Assembly (NCBI RefSeq): GCF_001645385.1
Contig: NZ_LVHI01000001.1
Coordinates: 11,835-75,834 of the forward strand
Direction of reading: 5' to 3'
Length of the DNA stretch: 64,000 nt
Source: Rhodococcoides kyotonense
Lineage (GTDB): Bacteria > Actinomycetota > Actinomycetes > Mycobacteriales > Mycobacteriaceae
In this document: positions 26,457 through 34,660 of the stretch, one piece after another
How positions within the stretch are numbered: the first letter of the stretch is position 1
How the letters are laid out: each line of letters opens with the position of its first letter
Notes under the pieces: model-generated
The model's database searches: none
What the model was told of the DNA's origin: nothing
What the model saw: only the letters and a program-made list of their open reading frames with translations
Translations under genes and position numbers: made by a program

Positions 26457-27095
26457 GTGTTGCTCACCCCTACCGAGATGGAGCGTCTGACGGTGTTCAC
26501 CGCAGCGCAGATCGCTCGGCGCAATCTAGCCGAGGGCGTCCGGCTCACCCACCCCGAGGCCGTCGCTCTTTTGACCGACGAAATCATGCTGGCCGCCAGG
26601 AAGGACATGACGTTCGACGCGGTCATCGACCACGCGTGCCACGTGCTGACCGCCGATCAGGTGATGGACGGTGTGCCGCAGATGATTTCGATCCTGCTCG
26701 TCGACGCCCCGTTCGCGGAAGGAACCAAGCTCGTCACCGTCGTCGATCCGATTGCGGGCGGCCCTGACGAGATCGTGCCCGGTGAAATTCTCGCGTCGGA
26801 CTCGCCCGTCGAGGTGTTCGGCGAGCTCGAATCGATCGAAGTGCGCGTCGTCAACACCGGAGACCGGGACGTGCAGGTCCGTAGCCAGACGCATTTCTTC
26901 GAAGTCAACGACGCACTCGAGTTCGACCGGCGGGCGGCGTGGGGACACAAGCTCGAGGTCGCAGCGGGAGCGGGAGTCCGCTTCGAGCCGGGGATTGCGG
27001 TGACGGTCCGGCTCGTGCCGATGCAGGGCGATCGCGTCGCACACGGTTTTCGCGGTCTGGTCAACGGTCCGCTCGATGGAGGTGAGGCCGCGTGA
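26457..27095 (+). CDS. ureAB: urease gamma-beta fusion subunit
   Basis: 212 residues. Positions 1 to about 100 match urease gamma (LTPTEMERLTVFTAAQIARR, HPEAVALLTDEI, VMDGVPQMI). Positions from about 105 match beta (PGEILASDSPVEV, VRSQTHFFEVN, RFEPG). Fusion of these two subunits is known, for example in Helicobacter UreA, while many bacteria keep them separate. AAGGAG precedes GTG 26457 by 8 bases. The sequence is divergent from the usual gamma consensus. Confidence 0.92.
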   Translation: MLLTPTEMERLTVFTAAQIARRNLAEGVRLTHPEAVALLTDEIMLAARKDMTFDAVIDHACHVLTADQVMDGVPQMISILLVDAPFAEGTKLVTVVDPIAGGPDEIVPGEILASDSPVEVFGELESIEVRVVNTGDRDVQVRSQTHFFEVNDALEFDRRAAWGHKLEVAAGAGVRFEPGIAVTVRLVPMQGDRVAHGFRGLVNGPLDGGEAA

Positions 27096-28798
27096 TGCGC
27101 ATCGATCGTGCGTCGTACATCCGCATGTTCGGCCCGACGACGGGAGACCGTATTCGGCTGGCGGATTCGAATCTGTTCGTCGAGATCGAGAAGGATTTGA
27201 CGACATCCGGATACGAGTTGCTGGCCGGCGCAGGGAAGAACGTACGTGACGGCGAGGGGTATCGACCGAATACGACGTCGTCGACCGGGGCGCTGGACTA
27301 CGTGTTCACGAACGCGACCATCGTCGATGCGGTTACGGGGATCATAAAGGCGGACATAGGTATTCGTGACGGAATAATCGTGGGTATCGGCAAGGCGGGT
27401 AATCCCGACGTCATGCCCGACGTGACTCCGGGGATGACCGTCGGGCACATGACCACACCGATTCCGTCCGAAGGCTTGATAGTCACGGCCGGCACGATCG
27501 AGACTCATGCACATCTGATTTCTCCGCAACAGTCCGAACATGCTTTGTCCACGGGCACGACGATGTTGATCGGTGGTTCACCGGGCCCGGCGTTCGAGGT
27601 CGGGTCCGGTAGTACGCGCAACCTCGGATTGTTCCTCCGGGGCGGTGAGTACTCCGCGATGAACTTCGTGGCGTTCGGACGTGGGTCGTCCGACGCGGAT
27701 GCCGTCCTGGAATCCGTTGCGGCAGGAGCGGGGGCGGTGAAGATCCACGAGGATTTCGGGGCGTCGCCCGCGGTGATCGATGCAACGTTGCGCGCAGCCG
27801 ATTCGGCGGACTTCGCCGTCCACCTGCACACCGATTCCATCAACGAGTTCGGATTCGCAGAGACGACGATGTCGACCATCGGCGACCGCACCATCCACAT
27901 GTATCACGTCGAGGGAGCAGGCGGAGGGCACGCACCCGACCTGATCCGATGCGTCGGATACGACAACGTGATTCCGGCGTCGACCAATCCGACGAATCCG
28001 TACACCGCGTACGCGCTCGACGAAGGTGTACCGATGACGATGGAAGCGCACAACATGAACTGGAACGCGCCGGAGGACGTCGCGTTCGCAGAAGCACGGA
28101 TTCGGCCGCAGACGATGATCGCCGAAGACTTCCTTCACGACATGGGAGCGATCTCGATCTTCGGAAGCGACACCCAGGGAATGGGTCGAGTCGCCGAGAA
28201 CACCGCGAATTGCTGGCAGTTGGCGGACGTCATGAAGCAGCGCGTCGGGCGGCTTCCCGAGGAGACAACGGCCGCGTCGGACAACGAACGCGTCAAGCGA
28301 TATGTGGCGAAGCTGACGGTCAATCCAGCTATCTCGATCGGTGCGGGACGACACCTCGGGTCCGTGGAGGTCGGCAAGATCGCGGATCTCGTCCTGTGGT
28401 CACCTGCGTTCTTCGGGGTGAAGCCGAACTTCGTCATGAAGAACGGATTCGTCGCGTGGGCGGCACTCGGTGACGCCGCCGGAAGCATCTCACGGTCCGA
28501 ACCCGTTGTGCAGAGGGCAAACTGGGGTTCACTGGGCAGCGCGCCCGAGAAACTTGGATTCGTCTTCATGTCGTCTTTGGCGACCGAAGCCGGACTTCCC
28601 GAGGCGCTGGGCCTGCGGAAGAACGTCGTGACGATCGACTCCGTACGGCACTTGCGCAAGAGGGACATGGTGCGCAATTCGGCATTGCCACACATCGACG
28701 TCGACCCCCGCACATTCGACGTGCGTGCCGACGGACAACTGCTCACCGGTGAGCCGGCAACGTCGGTTCCTTTCTCGCGGAGGTACATGCTTCGATGA
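27092..28798 (+). CDS. ureC: urease alpha (catalytic) subunit with Ala at the flap cysteine position
   Basis: Nickel-dependent hydrolysis of urea to ammonia and carbamate. 568 residues from GTG 27092. The ligands are retained: HAH (139, 141), carbamylated Lys217 and His219 in KIHEDFG, His246, His272 and Asp360 (GSDTQGMG). Arg336 is retained as well. In the mobile flap the usual VCHH is EAHN, so Cys319 is Ala, His320 is kept and His321 is Asn. From 217 onward numbering coincides with Klebsiella UreC. Engineered Cys319-to-Ala urease is known to keep activity, so an active enzyme is expected, possibly with altered substrate preference or inhibitor sensitivity. Confidence 0.93.
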   Translation: MMRIDRASYIRMFGPTTGDRIRLADSNLFVEIEKDLTTSGYELLAGAGKNVRDGEGYRPNTTSSTGALDYVFTNATIVDAVTGIIKADIGIRDGIIVGIGKAGNPDVMPDVTPGMTVGHMTTPIPSEGLIVTAGTIETHAHLISPQQSEHALSTGTTMLIGGSPGPAFEVGSGSTRNLGLFLRGGEYSAMNFVAFGRGSSDADAVLESVAAGAGAVKIHEDFGASPAVIDATLRAADSADFAVHLHTDSINEFGFAETTMSTIGDRTIHMYHVEGAGGGHAPDLIRCVGYDNVIPASTNPTNPYTAYALDEGVPMTMEAHNMNWNAPEDVAFAEARIRPQTMIAEDFLHDMGAISIFGSDTQGMGRVAENTANCWQLADVMKQRVGRLPEETTAASDNERVKRYVAKLTVNPAISIGAGRHLGSVEVGKIADLVLWSPAFFGVKPNFVMKNGFVAWAALGDAAGSISRSEPVVQRANWGSLGSAPEKLGFVFMSSLATEAGLPEALGLRKNVVTIDSVRHLRKRDMVRNSALPHIDVDPRTFDVRADGQLLTGEPATSVPFSRRYMLR

Positions 28799-29409
28799 AC
28801 GCGCTACGAGCGGCACGAATCGGAATCGGTGGACCTGTCGGCTCTGGAAAGACGGCTCTGGTGGAGCAGTTGATCGTCGAGTTCGCGCGTCGGAGAAGAT
28901 CGGTGTCGGTGATCACCAACGACCTCGTCACTGAGGAGGACGCCGAACGAGTCCGGCGATCGGGCTTGATCGACCCGGGGCGCGTCCGTGCGGTAGAAGC
29001 TGGGGGATGCCCGCACACCGTGATCCGAGAAGACCCGTCGCTGAACATCGCGATGGCCGACCGGCTCGAAGCCGAATTTCCCGACACCGAGGTTCTGCTG
29101 CTCGAGAGCGGCGGTGACAACCTGGCGTCGACATTCTCGCGCGACCTCGTCGACTATTGGGTGTTCGTCATCGACGTCGCCGGGGGAGACGACATACCGC
29201 GTAAGCGTGGACCGGGCGTCGTGCGCTGTGATCTGTTGGTGGTCAACAAGATCGACCTCGCGCAGTACGTGGGTGCCGATCTGCAACTGATGCTGAAACA
29301 AGCCGACGACGTGCGCGGCGGACGTCCGATCGTGTGCACCAACGCGCGCGCAGGAATCGGAATCGGCGAGGTGGTCGACGTATTCGACCGCGAGGTTCTG
29401 TTCGTGTGA
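28795..29409 (+). CDS. ureG: urease accessory GTPase UreG
   Basis: 204-residue SIMIBI GTPase that drives nickel insertion. P-loop GPVGSGKT (13-20), the metal-binding CPH motif in [25 protein letters not shown] and G4 NKIDLA are all present. ATGA overlap with ureC and GTGA overlap with ureD. Confidence 0.96.
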   Translation: MNALRAARIGIGGPVGSGKTALVEQLIVEFARRRRSVSVITNDLVTEEDAERVRRSGLIDPGRVRAVEAGGCPHTVIREDPSLNIAMADRLEAEFPDTEVLLLESGGDNLASTFSRDLVDYWVFVIDVAGGDDIPRKRGPGVVRCDLLVVNKIDLAQYVGADLQLMLKQADDVRGGRPIVCTNARAGIGIGEVVDVFDREVLFV

Positions 29410-30179
29410 CCACTCCGCTGGCACTGGACCTGTCGTTCACCACGACCGGGGCGCGCACGGTGTTCGATCGGCGACGCTATCGCTGGCCCCAGACCGTGGG
29501 CCGGATGTTTCACCTCGATGCGTCGGATCCCGGTCGTGGTCGGGTCATCGTGCAGAACTCGGGTGGGTCGCTGCATCCGGGGGATCGGATCCGACAACGG
29601 ATCGCGGCAACGACTGGCGCCCGCATCGAGGTCGTCGGGCAGGGGGCGATGCTCGTCACCGGTGTGCCCGACGGTCGCGCAGGTGCCGAGCGCACCGAGC
29701 TACGCGTCGACGACGGTGCGGAGCTGGCCTTCCGACCCGAACCGCGGATACTCACTGCGTTCGCGCATGCGCGTCAGGACACGCACGTGAAGTTGGGGTC
29801 GGGAATCGTAGTGCTCACCGACGCGGTCGTCGTGCACCCCGAGGTGACGGCCGAGACGTTCGGCAGCTTTCGCTCGTGTGTCAGGGTGACTACGGCCGGT
29901 CGCATCCTGGCGCTCGACGCCCAGCACGCGTCGTCGTTGCCGTCTCCACGCTCGGGCCTGCGTGCCTTCGCAACGGTGTATTTGCTTGGGCGTCGCCCCG
30001 ATGATGCGGTCATGAAGCGTACGACCGCACCACTGGACGAGATGGACGGTCGATCCGGCGTCTACGCAGCGGTGACTTCGCTGCCGAACGGCGTCGGGCG
30101 TGCGGTTCGGCTCGCAGCGACAGGAGGAGGACTCTTGCGAGCTGCGATGGCGGAGGTCGTGGGACACTGGACCACGTGA
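29406..30179 (+). CDS. ureD: urease accessory protein UreD
   Basis: 257 residues from GTG 29406. Recognisable UreD segments are [29 protein letters not shown], and [15 protein letters not shown]. UreD binds apo-urease and provides the nickel passage with UreF. Last gene of the urease run; its stop overlaps recO (GTGA), so recO may be read through from the urease operon. Confidence 0.88.
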   Translation: MTTPLALDLSFTTTGARTVFDRRRYRWPQTVGRMFHLDASDPGRGRVIVQNSGGSLHPGDRIRQRIAATTGARIEVVGQGAMLVTGVPDGRAGAERTELRVDDGAELAFRPEPRILTAFAHARQDTHVKLGSGIVVLTDAVVVHPEVTAETFGSFRSCVRVTTAGRILALDAQHASSLPSPRSGLRAFATVYLLGRRPDDAVMKRTTAPLDEMDGRSGVYAAVTSLPNGVGRAVRLAATGGGLLRAAMAEVVGHWTT

Positions 30180-31000
30180 GGCTCTACCGGGACAACGCAG
30201 TCGTGCTGCGCCAGCACAAGCTGGGCGAAGCCGACCGCATCGTCACGCTCCTGACGCGCGACAACGGCATCGTCCGAGCCGTCGCGAAGGGGGTGCGCCG
30301 CACGAAGTCGAAATTCGGCGCGCGGTTGGAGCCGTTTGCGCACATCGACGTTCTGCTCCACCCTGGCCGCAATCTGGACATCATCACCCAGGTGCACACG
30401 GTCAACGCGTTCGGCGGCGACATCGTCACCGATTACGGCTGCTACACCACCGGTTGTGCGATCCTCGAGACCGCCGAGCGGCTCGCGGGTGAAGAACACG
30501 CGCCGGCGAAGCGGCTGCATCAGCTCACGGTCGGGGCCTTGCGTGCATTGGCCGACCGCACTCGGCCCCCCGAACTGATTCTGGACGCGTTCCTGCTGCG
30601 TGCGATGGGTTTCGCAGGATGGGCGCCGTCGTTGACCGAATGTGCACGCTGCGCGGCGCCTGGACCACATCGTGCATTTCACGTCGCCGCGGGTGGTTCG
30701 GTGTGCGTGCACTGCAGGCCTCCCGGCTCGGCGACGCCGACGAGCGGTGTCCTCGACTTGATGGTCGCGCTCGAACGCGGGGAGTGGGCCTTCACCGAGA
30801 CGACGTCGGTGGCCGTGCGTGGTCAGGCCAGCGGTCTCGTCGCAGCCCACCTGCAGTGGCATCTGGAGCGGCAACTGCGGACGTTGCCGCTCATCGAAAG
30901 AGAAGCGCCGCATCGCAGCGAGCCTGATTCGGCCCCGGCGCCGGTCGTCGGGCAGGATGAAGACCGTGATTCTTCGACGCGAGCCGCGCACTCAGCCTGA
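30176..31000 (+). CDS. recO: DNA repair protein RecO
   Basis: Helps load RecA at gaps. 274 residues with the N-terminal OB-fold ([20 protein letters not shown]), a helical domain and a CxxC...CxxC zinc finger (CARC, CVHC). The C-terminal roughly 35 residues are polar and low-complexity. Followed by uppS, with which it overlaps slightly. Confidence 0.94.
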   Translation: MRLYRDNAVVLRQHKLGEADRIVTLLTRDNGIVRAVAKGVRRTKSKFGARLEPFAHIDVLLHPGRNLDIITQVHTVNAFGGDIVTDYGCYTTGCAILETAERLAGEEHAPAKRLHQLTVGALRALADRTRPPELILDAFLLRAMGFAGWAPSLTECARCAAPGPHRAFHVAAGGSVCVHCRPPGSATPTSGVLDLMVALERGEWAFTETTSVAVRGQASGLVAAHLQWHLERQLRTLPLIEREAPHRSEPDSAPAPVVGQDEDRDSSTRAAHSA

Positions 31001-31775
31001 CGGGATGCGGGGGGTACGTCCTCCGGATCCGCACCCGTCGGGGGCCAAGCCGCCGATCCTGCAGCCGGAGTTGATTCCGAAGCACGTCGCACTCGTCATG
31101 GACGGTAACGGTCGCTGGGCGCAGGAACGTGGCATGCCGCGTACGGCGGGCCACGAGCGTGGCGAGGCAGTGCTCATGGACACCGTGTGCGGATGCATCG
31201 ACATCGGCGTCAAGTGGTTGTCGGCGTACGCGTTCTCGACGGAGAACTGGAAGCGCAGCCCCGACGAGGTGAAGTTCCTGATGGGCTTCAATCGCGACGT
31301 GATTCGTCGTCGACGCGACGAGATGAACGAGATGGGTGTTCGGGTCCGGTGGGCAGGTAGACGACCGCGATTGTGGCGCAGCGTCATCAAGGAACTCGAG
31401 ATCGCCGAGGAACTGACGAAGAAGAACACCGTCATGACGTTGACGATGTGTGTCAATTACGGCGGCCGCGCCGAGATCGCTGATGCGACAAAGGAAATCG
31501 CACGCGAGGTCGCGGCAGGTAGGTTGGATCCGGAACGAATCACCGAGGCAACCGTCGCCAAGTATCTCGACGAGTCCGACATGCCCGACGTCGACTTGTT
31601 CCTGCGCCCGTCGGGGGAGCAGCGCACGTCGAACTTCCTGATCTGGCAGTCGGCGTACGCGGAATTCGTGTTCCAGAAGAAACTGTTTCCGGACTTCGAC
31701 CGCCGAGACCTGTGGGAAGCGTGTGTCGAGTTCGCTTCTCGCGACCGCAGATTCGGGGGCGTCAAGTATGAGTGA
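30957..31775 (+). CDS. uppS: (2Z,6E)-polyprenyl diphosphate synthase
   Basis: Cis-prenyltransferase making the lipid carrier of cell-wall synthesis. Family motifs: [22 protein letters not shown] and [19 protein letters not shown] start at ATG 30957 (272 residues); a GTG at 30966 is equally likely. Both lie within the recO 3' end. It corresponds to the mycobacterial decaprenyl diphosphate synthase beside recO. Confidence 0.94.
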   Translation: MKTVILRREPRTQPDGMRGVRPPDPHPSGAKPPILQPELIPKHVALVMDGNGRWAQERGMPRTAGHERGEAVLMDTVCGCIDIGVKWLSAYAFSTENWKRSPDEVKFLMGFNRDVIRRRRDEMNEMGVRVRWAGRRPRLWRSVIKELEIAEELTKKNTVMTLTMCVNYGGRAEIADATKEIAREVAAGRLDPERITEATVAKYLDESDMPDVDLFLRPSGEQRTSNFLIWQSAYAEFVFQKKLFPDFDRRDLWEACVEFASRDRRFGGVKYE

Positions 31776-32163
31776 GGGTCTGACGCTGCAGTCACGAGCC
31801 GAGATCGCGCTGTCGCAGTTCGCGACCGTGAACGTGGGGGAGGACGGTTCGCTCGGATTCGACTATGCGGGGGCGCTGTGCTCGCTCAGGTCCGTCGAGC
31901 TGGCACCGGGTCTGGAAGTGCTGTCGTTGACGGCGGTCTTGGCGTGGGATCGGCCCGTCAAAGCGTCGCTGCACAAGAAGGTGGCGGATCGCAATTCCGA
32001 GTCGCAGTTCGGATCCATCTCCGTGAACGTGCACGGCAAGATGGCAGATGTGTTGCTGCGCTACATCTTTCCGGCTTCCGGCCTGAACGACGAGCCGTTG
32101 ATGACGATGCTCGTTCTCGTCCTGGCCGGAGTCGAGAAGGCCCGCGAGGGACTCCTGCCCTGA
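31768..32163 (+). CDS. YbjN-like conserved hypothetical protein
   Basis: 131-residue soluble protein whose ATG overlaps the uppS stop region by 8 bases. It has alternating beta strands and a C-terminal helix ([17 protein letters not shown]), like YbjN/type III chaperone folds. The same small gene follows uppS in mycobacteria. Convergent with zur, 1 base apart. Function unknown. Confidence 0.75.
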   Translation: MSEGLTLQSRAEIALSQFATVNVGEDGSLGFDYAGALCSLRSVELAPGLEVLSLTAVLAWDRPVKASLHKKVADRNSESQFGSISVNVHGKMADVLLRYIFPASGLNDEPLMTMLVLVLAGVEKAREGLLP

Positions 32164-32164
32164 G

Positions 32165-32587
32165 CTACTTGGCCTTGCACTCGCTGCAGGTGCCGAAAAT
32201 CTCGATCGTGTGGCTGACGTCGCTGAACCCGTTGCTCTCGGCGACGTTCTGCGACCACTTCTCGACGGTCGGGCCCTCGACCTCGACCGTGTAACCGCAG
32301 TCGCGGCATACGAGGTGATGGTGGTGACCGGACGAGCAGCGTCGGTAGACGGATTCGCCGGTGTCGGTGCGCAAAACGTCGACGGTGCCCGCATCGGCCA
32401 GGGTCTGCAGCGTTCGGTACACCGTGGTCAGGCCGATTCCCTCACCGCGCTTGCGCAGTTCGTCGTGCAGATCCTGTGCCGACCGGAACTCCTCGATGTT
32501 GTCGAGAAGATCGGAAATGGCGCTGCGCTGCTTGGTTGCGCGGACGCCGACGGCCACCGGTTTGCGGGGCGCGGGAGATTCGGTCAC
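32165..32587 (-). CDS. zur: zinc uptake regulator Zur (Fur family)
   Basis: 140 residues. A winged helix (RSAISDLLDN, LTTVYRTLQTLADAG) is followed by the metal-binding domain with HHHH, CRDCG and a C-terminal CSECK zinc site. It represses zinc-import genes when zinc is sufficient. Placed 5 bases after smtB on the same strand, the usual smtB-zur (furB) pair. Confidence 0.93.
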   Translation of the reverse strand: MTESPAPRKPVAVGVRATKQRSAISDLLDNIEEFRSAQDLHDELRKRGEGIGLTTVYRTLQTLADAGTVDVLRTDTGESVYRRCSSGHHHHLVCRDCGYTVEVEGPTVEKWSQNVAESNGFSDVSHTIEIFGTCSECKAK

Positions 32588-32592
32588 GAATA

Positions 32593-32988
32593 TCAGCTCT
32601 CTTCTGCGTGGGCGACGGCGTCGACGACGATGTGTGCGAGATGATCGTCGACGAGACGGTAGAGCACCTCACGACCGTTGCGTTCACCGCGGACCACACC
32701 TGCCGACTTGAGCACACGCAGGTGCTGGCTGATCAAGGGCTGGGTGACGCCGAGCGCACCGACGAGCTCGTGGACGCATCGCTCGGACTCGCGCAGTTGG
32801 AGAACGATCGCGATGCGTACGGGCGCTGCCAATGCGCGCAGGATGTCACCGGCTGCGACCAGCGTGTCCTTCGGAGGAACGGGAGCAGGGGGGACCGACG
32901 CGAACGGGTCGTGGGAGTGAGCAGCCAGGCCCTCGTCCGTGCGATCGTCGTCCCCGAGAGGTGAAGGGTCGGTTTCCAGCATTGCCAA
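32593..32988 (-). CDS. smtB: SmtB/ArsR-family zinc-responsive repressor
   Basis: 131 residues. The ArsR core starts near LRALAAPVRIAIVLQL and includes CVHELVGALGVTQPLISQHL and a wing REVLYRLVDDHLAHIV with a C-terminal His-containing metal helix. An N-terminal extension is rich in His/Asp/Pro. The TTG at 32988 has AAGGAG at 7 bases, so I use it; an ATG at 32982 gives two fewer residues. First gene of the smtB-zur operon. Confidence 0.88.
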   Translation of the reverse strand: MAMLETDPSPLGDDDRTDEGLAAHSHDPFASVPPAPVPPKDTLVAAGDILRALAAPVRIAIVLQLRESERCVHELVGALGVTQPLISQHLRVLKSAGVVRGERNGREVLYRLVDDHLAHIVVDAVAHAEES

Positions 32989-33065
32989 CGGAAAACTCCT
33001 TCGGGTGGTGTCGGGGTATCGCTACAGACTAGTCCAGCGACTGTTAATGCAAATCACTTCCATTT

Positions 33066-33089
33066 TGATATGCACAAGTGCGCATGTCA
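33066..33089. promoter_or_regulatory. candidate SmtB operator
   Basis: TGATATGCAC and GCGCATGTCA are inverted repeats with two mismatches around AAGT, a 10-4-10 layout like the 12-2-12 operators of ArsR/SmtB proteins. It lies between divergent smtB and glyS. A minus-strand -10-like TAGTCT is at 33031-33026, so the site would sit just upstream of the smtB -35 region. The AT-rich stretch between also resembles a degraded Zur site. Confidence 0.5.
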
Positions 33090-33187
33090 AACGAGGTAGG
33101 CAGTGTTCGGAGAAAGTGGTCACGACCGATAGGCTCGGTGCCTGAAGAAAGTCCCTCTCACCAGACACAAGATGGAGAGCTCCGCCA

Positions 33188-34573
33188 GTGGCACCCAAGT
33201 CCAAAGTCGAAACCGTCGCCAACCTCGCCAAGCGTCGAGGACTCGTGTACCCCTGCGGCGAGATCTACGGCGGTACCAAGTCTGCCTGGGACTACGGCCC
33301 CCTCGGCGTCGAGCTCAAGGACAACATCAAGAAGCAGTGGTGGCGCAACATGGTCACCAGTCGCGAAGACACCGTCGGCCTCGATTCGTCGGTGATCTTG
33401 CCGCGTGAGGTGTGGGAGGCCTCCGGTCACGTCGAGACGTTCTCCGACCCGCTGGTCGAGTCGCTCATCACCCACAAGCGCTACCGTGCCGACCATCTCA
33501 TCGAGGCGTACGAGGAAAAGCACGGGCACCCTCCCGAGAACGGCCTCGCCGACATCCGCGATCCCGAAACCGGTGACCCGGGCCAGTGGACCGAGCCGCG
33601 CGCGTTCTCCGGCCTGCTCAAGACCTACCTCGGTCCCGTCGACAACGAAGAGGGCTTGCACTACCTGCGCCCCGAAACGGCACAGGGAATCTTCGTCAAC
33701 TTCGCCAATGTGCTGACGACGTCGCGAAAGAAGCCGCCGTTCGGTATCGGTCAGATCGGCAAGAGCTTCCGCAACGAGATCACCCCCGGCAACTTCATCT
33801 TCCGCACGCGCGAGTTCGAGCAGATGGAGATGGAGTTCTTCGTCAAGCCCGGCGACGACGACGAGTGGCACCAGTACTGGATCGACTACCGCATGAAGTG
33901 GTACACCGACCTTGGCATCGACCCGGAGAACCTGCGTCTCTACGAGCACGCTCAGGAGAAGCTGTCGCACTACTCCAAGCGGACAGTCGATATCGAGTAC
34001 CGTTTCCGCTTCCAGGGCAGCGAGTGGGGCGAGCTCGAAGGCATCGCCAACCGCACCGACTACGACCTGTCGGTGCACTCGAAGGCGTCGGGCCAGGACC
34101 TCAGCTTCTACGAACAGGCCACCGACACTCGCTACACGCCGTACGTCATCGAGCCTGCAGCAGGTCTGACGCGTTCGCTGATGGCGTTCCTCGTCGACGC
34201 GTACACCGAGGACGAGGCCCCCAACGCCAAGGGCGGCGTCGACAAGCGCGTCGTGCTCAAGCTCGACCGTCGTCTGGCGCCGGTCAAGGTCGCGGTTCTG
34301 CCTCTCTCGCGTAACGCCGACCTGACGCCGAAGGCGAAGGACCTCGCTCAGCAGCTGCGTCAGTTCTGGAACGTCGAATTCGACGACGCCGGTGCCATCG
34401 GCCGTCGCTACCGTCGCCAGGACGAGATCGGTACACCGTTCTGCATCACCGTCGACTTCGACACCCTCGACGACCAGGCTGTCACCATCCGTGAGCGTGA
34501 CACGATGGCGCAGGAGCGCGTCGCACTCGATCAGGTCCAGGCATACCTCGGAGCGCGCCTGCTGGGTGCGTGA
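33188..34573 (+). CDS. glyS: glycyl-tRNA synthetase
   Basis: Single-chain dimeric class II enzyme, 461 residues, charging tRNA-Gly. Typical elements: GRNKRG-like region replaced by [16 protein letters not shown] at the N-terminus, [37 protein letters not shown] in successive parts, and the C-terminal anticodon-binding domain ([10 protein letters not shown]). The start is GTG 33188 following GGAGAG. Ends at a strong bidirectional hairpin. Confidence 0.96.
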   Translation: MAPKSKVETVANLAKRRGLVYPCGEIYGGTKSAWDYGPLGVELKDNIKKQWWRNMVTSREDTVGLDSSVILPREVWEASGHVETFSDPLVESLITHKRYRADHLIEAYEEKHGHPPENGLADIRDPETGDPGQWTEPRAFSGLLKTYLGPVDNEEGLHYLRPETAQGIFVNFANVLTTSRKKPPFGIGQIGKSFRNEITPGNFIFRTREFEQMEMEFFVKPGDDDEWHQYWIDYRMKWYTDLGIDPENLRLYEHAQEKLSHYSKRTVDIEYRFRFQGSEWGELEGIANRTDYDLSVHSKASGQDLSFYEQATDTRYTPYVIEPAAGLTRSLMAFLVDAYTEDEAPNAKGGVDKRVVLKLDRRLAPVKVAVLPLSRNADLTPKAKDLAQQLRQFWNVEFDDAGAIGRRYRRQDEIGTPFCITVDFDTLDDQAVTIRERDTMAQERVALDQVQAYLGARLLGA

Positions 34574-34593
34574 TTCCGGCCAGCAGCACTACC

Positions 34594-34636
34594 GAATGAC
34601 GCCCTCGGTCACTCAGAGTGACCGAGGGCGTCATTC
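34594..34636. terminator. bidirectional hairpin between convergent genes
   Basis: A perfect 20-bp inverted repeat (GAATGACGCCCTCGGTCACT and its complement) with a 3-base loop, beginning 21 bases after glyS and ending 25 bases before the convergent TPM-domain gene. No long T-run follows. It is probably a terminator for both genes. Confidence 0.8.
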
Positions 34637-34660
34637 GCTCTATCCGGGGGAACCCGTGGA

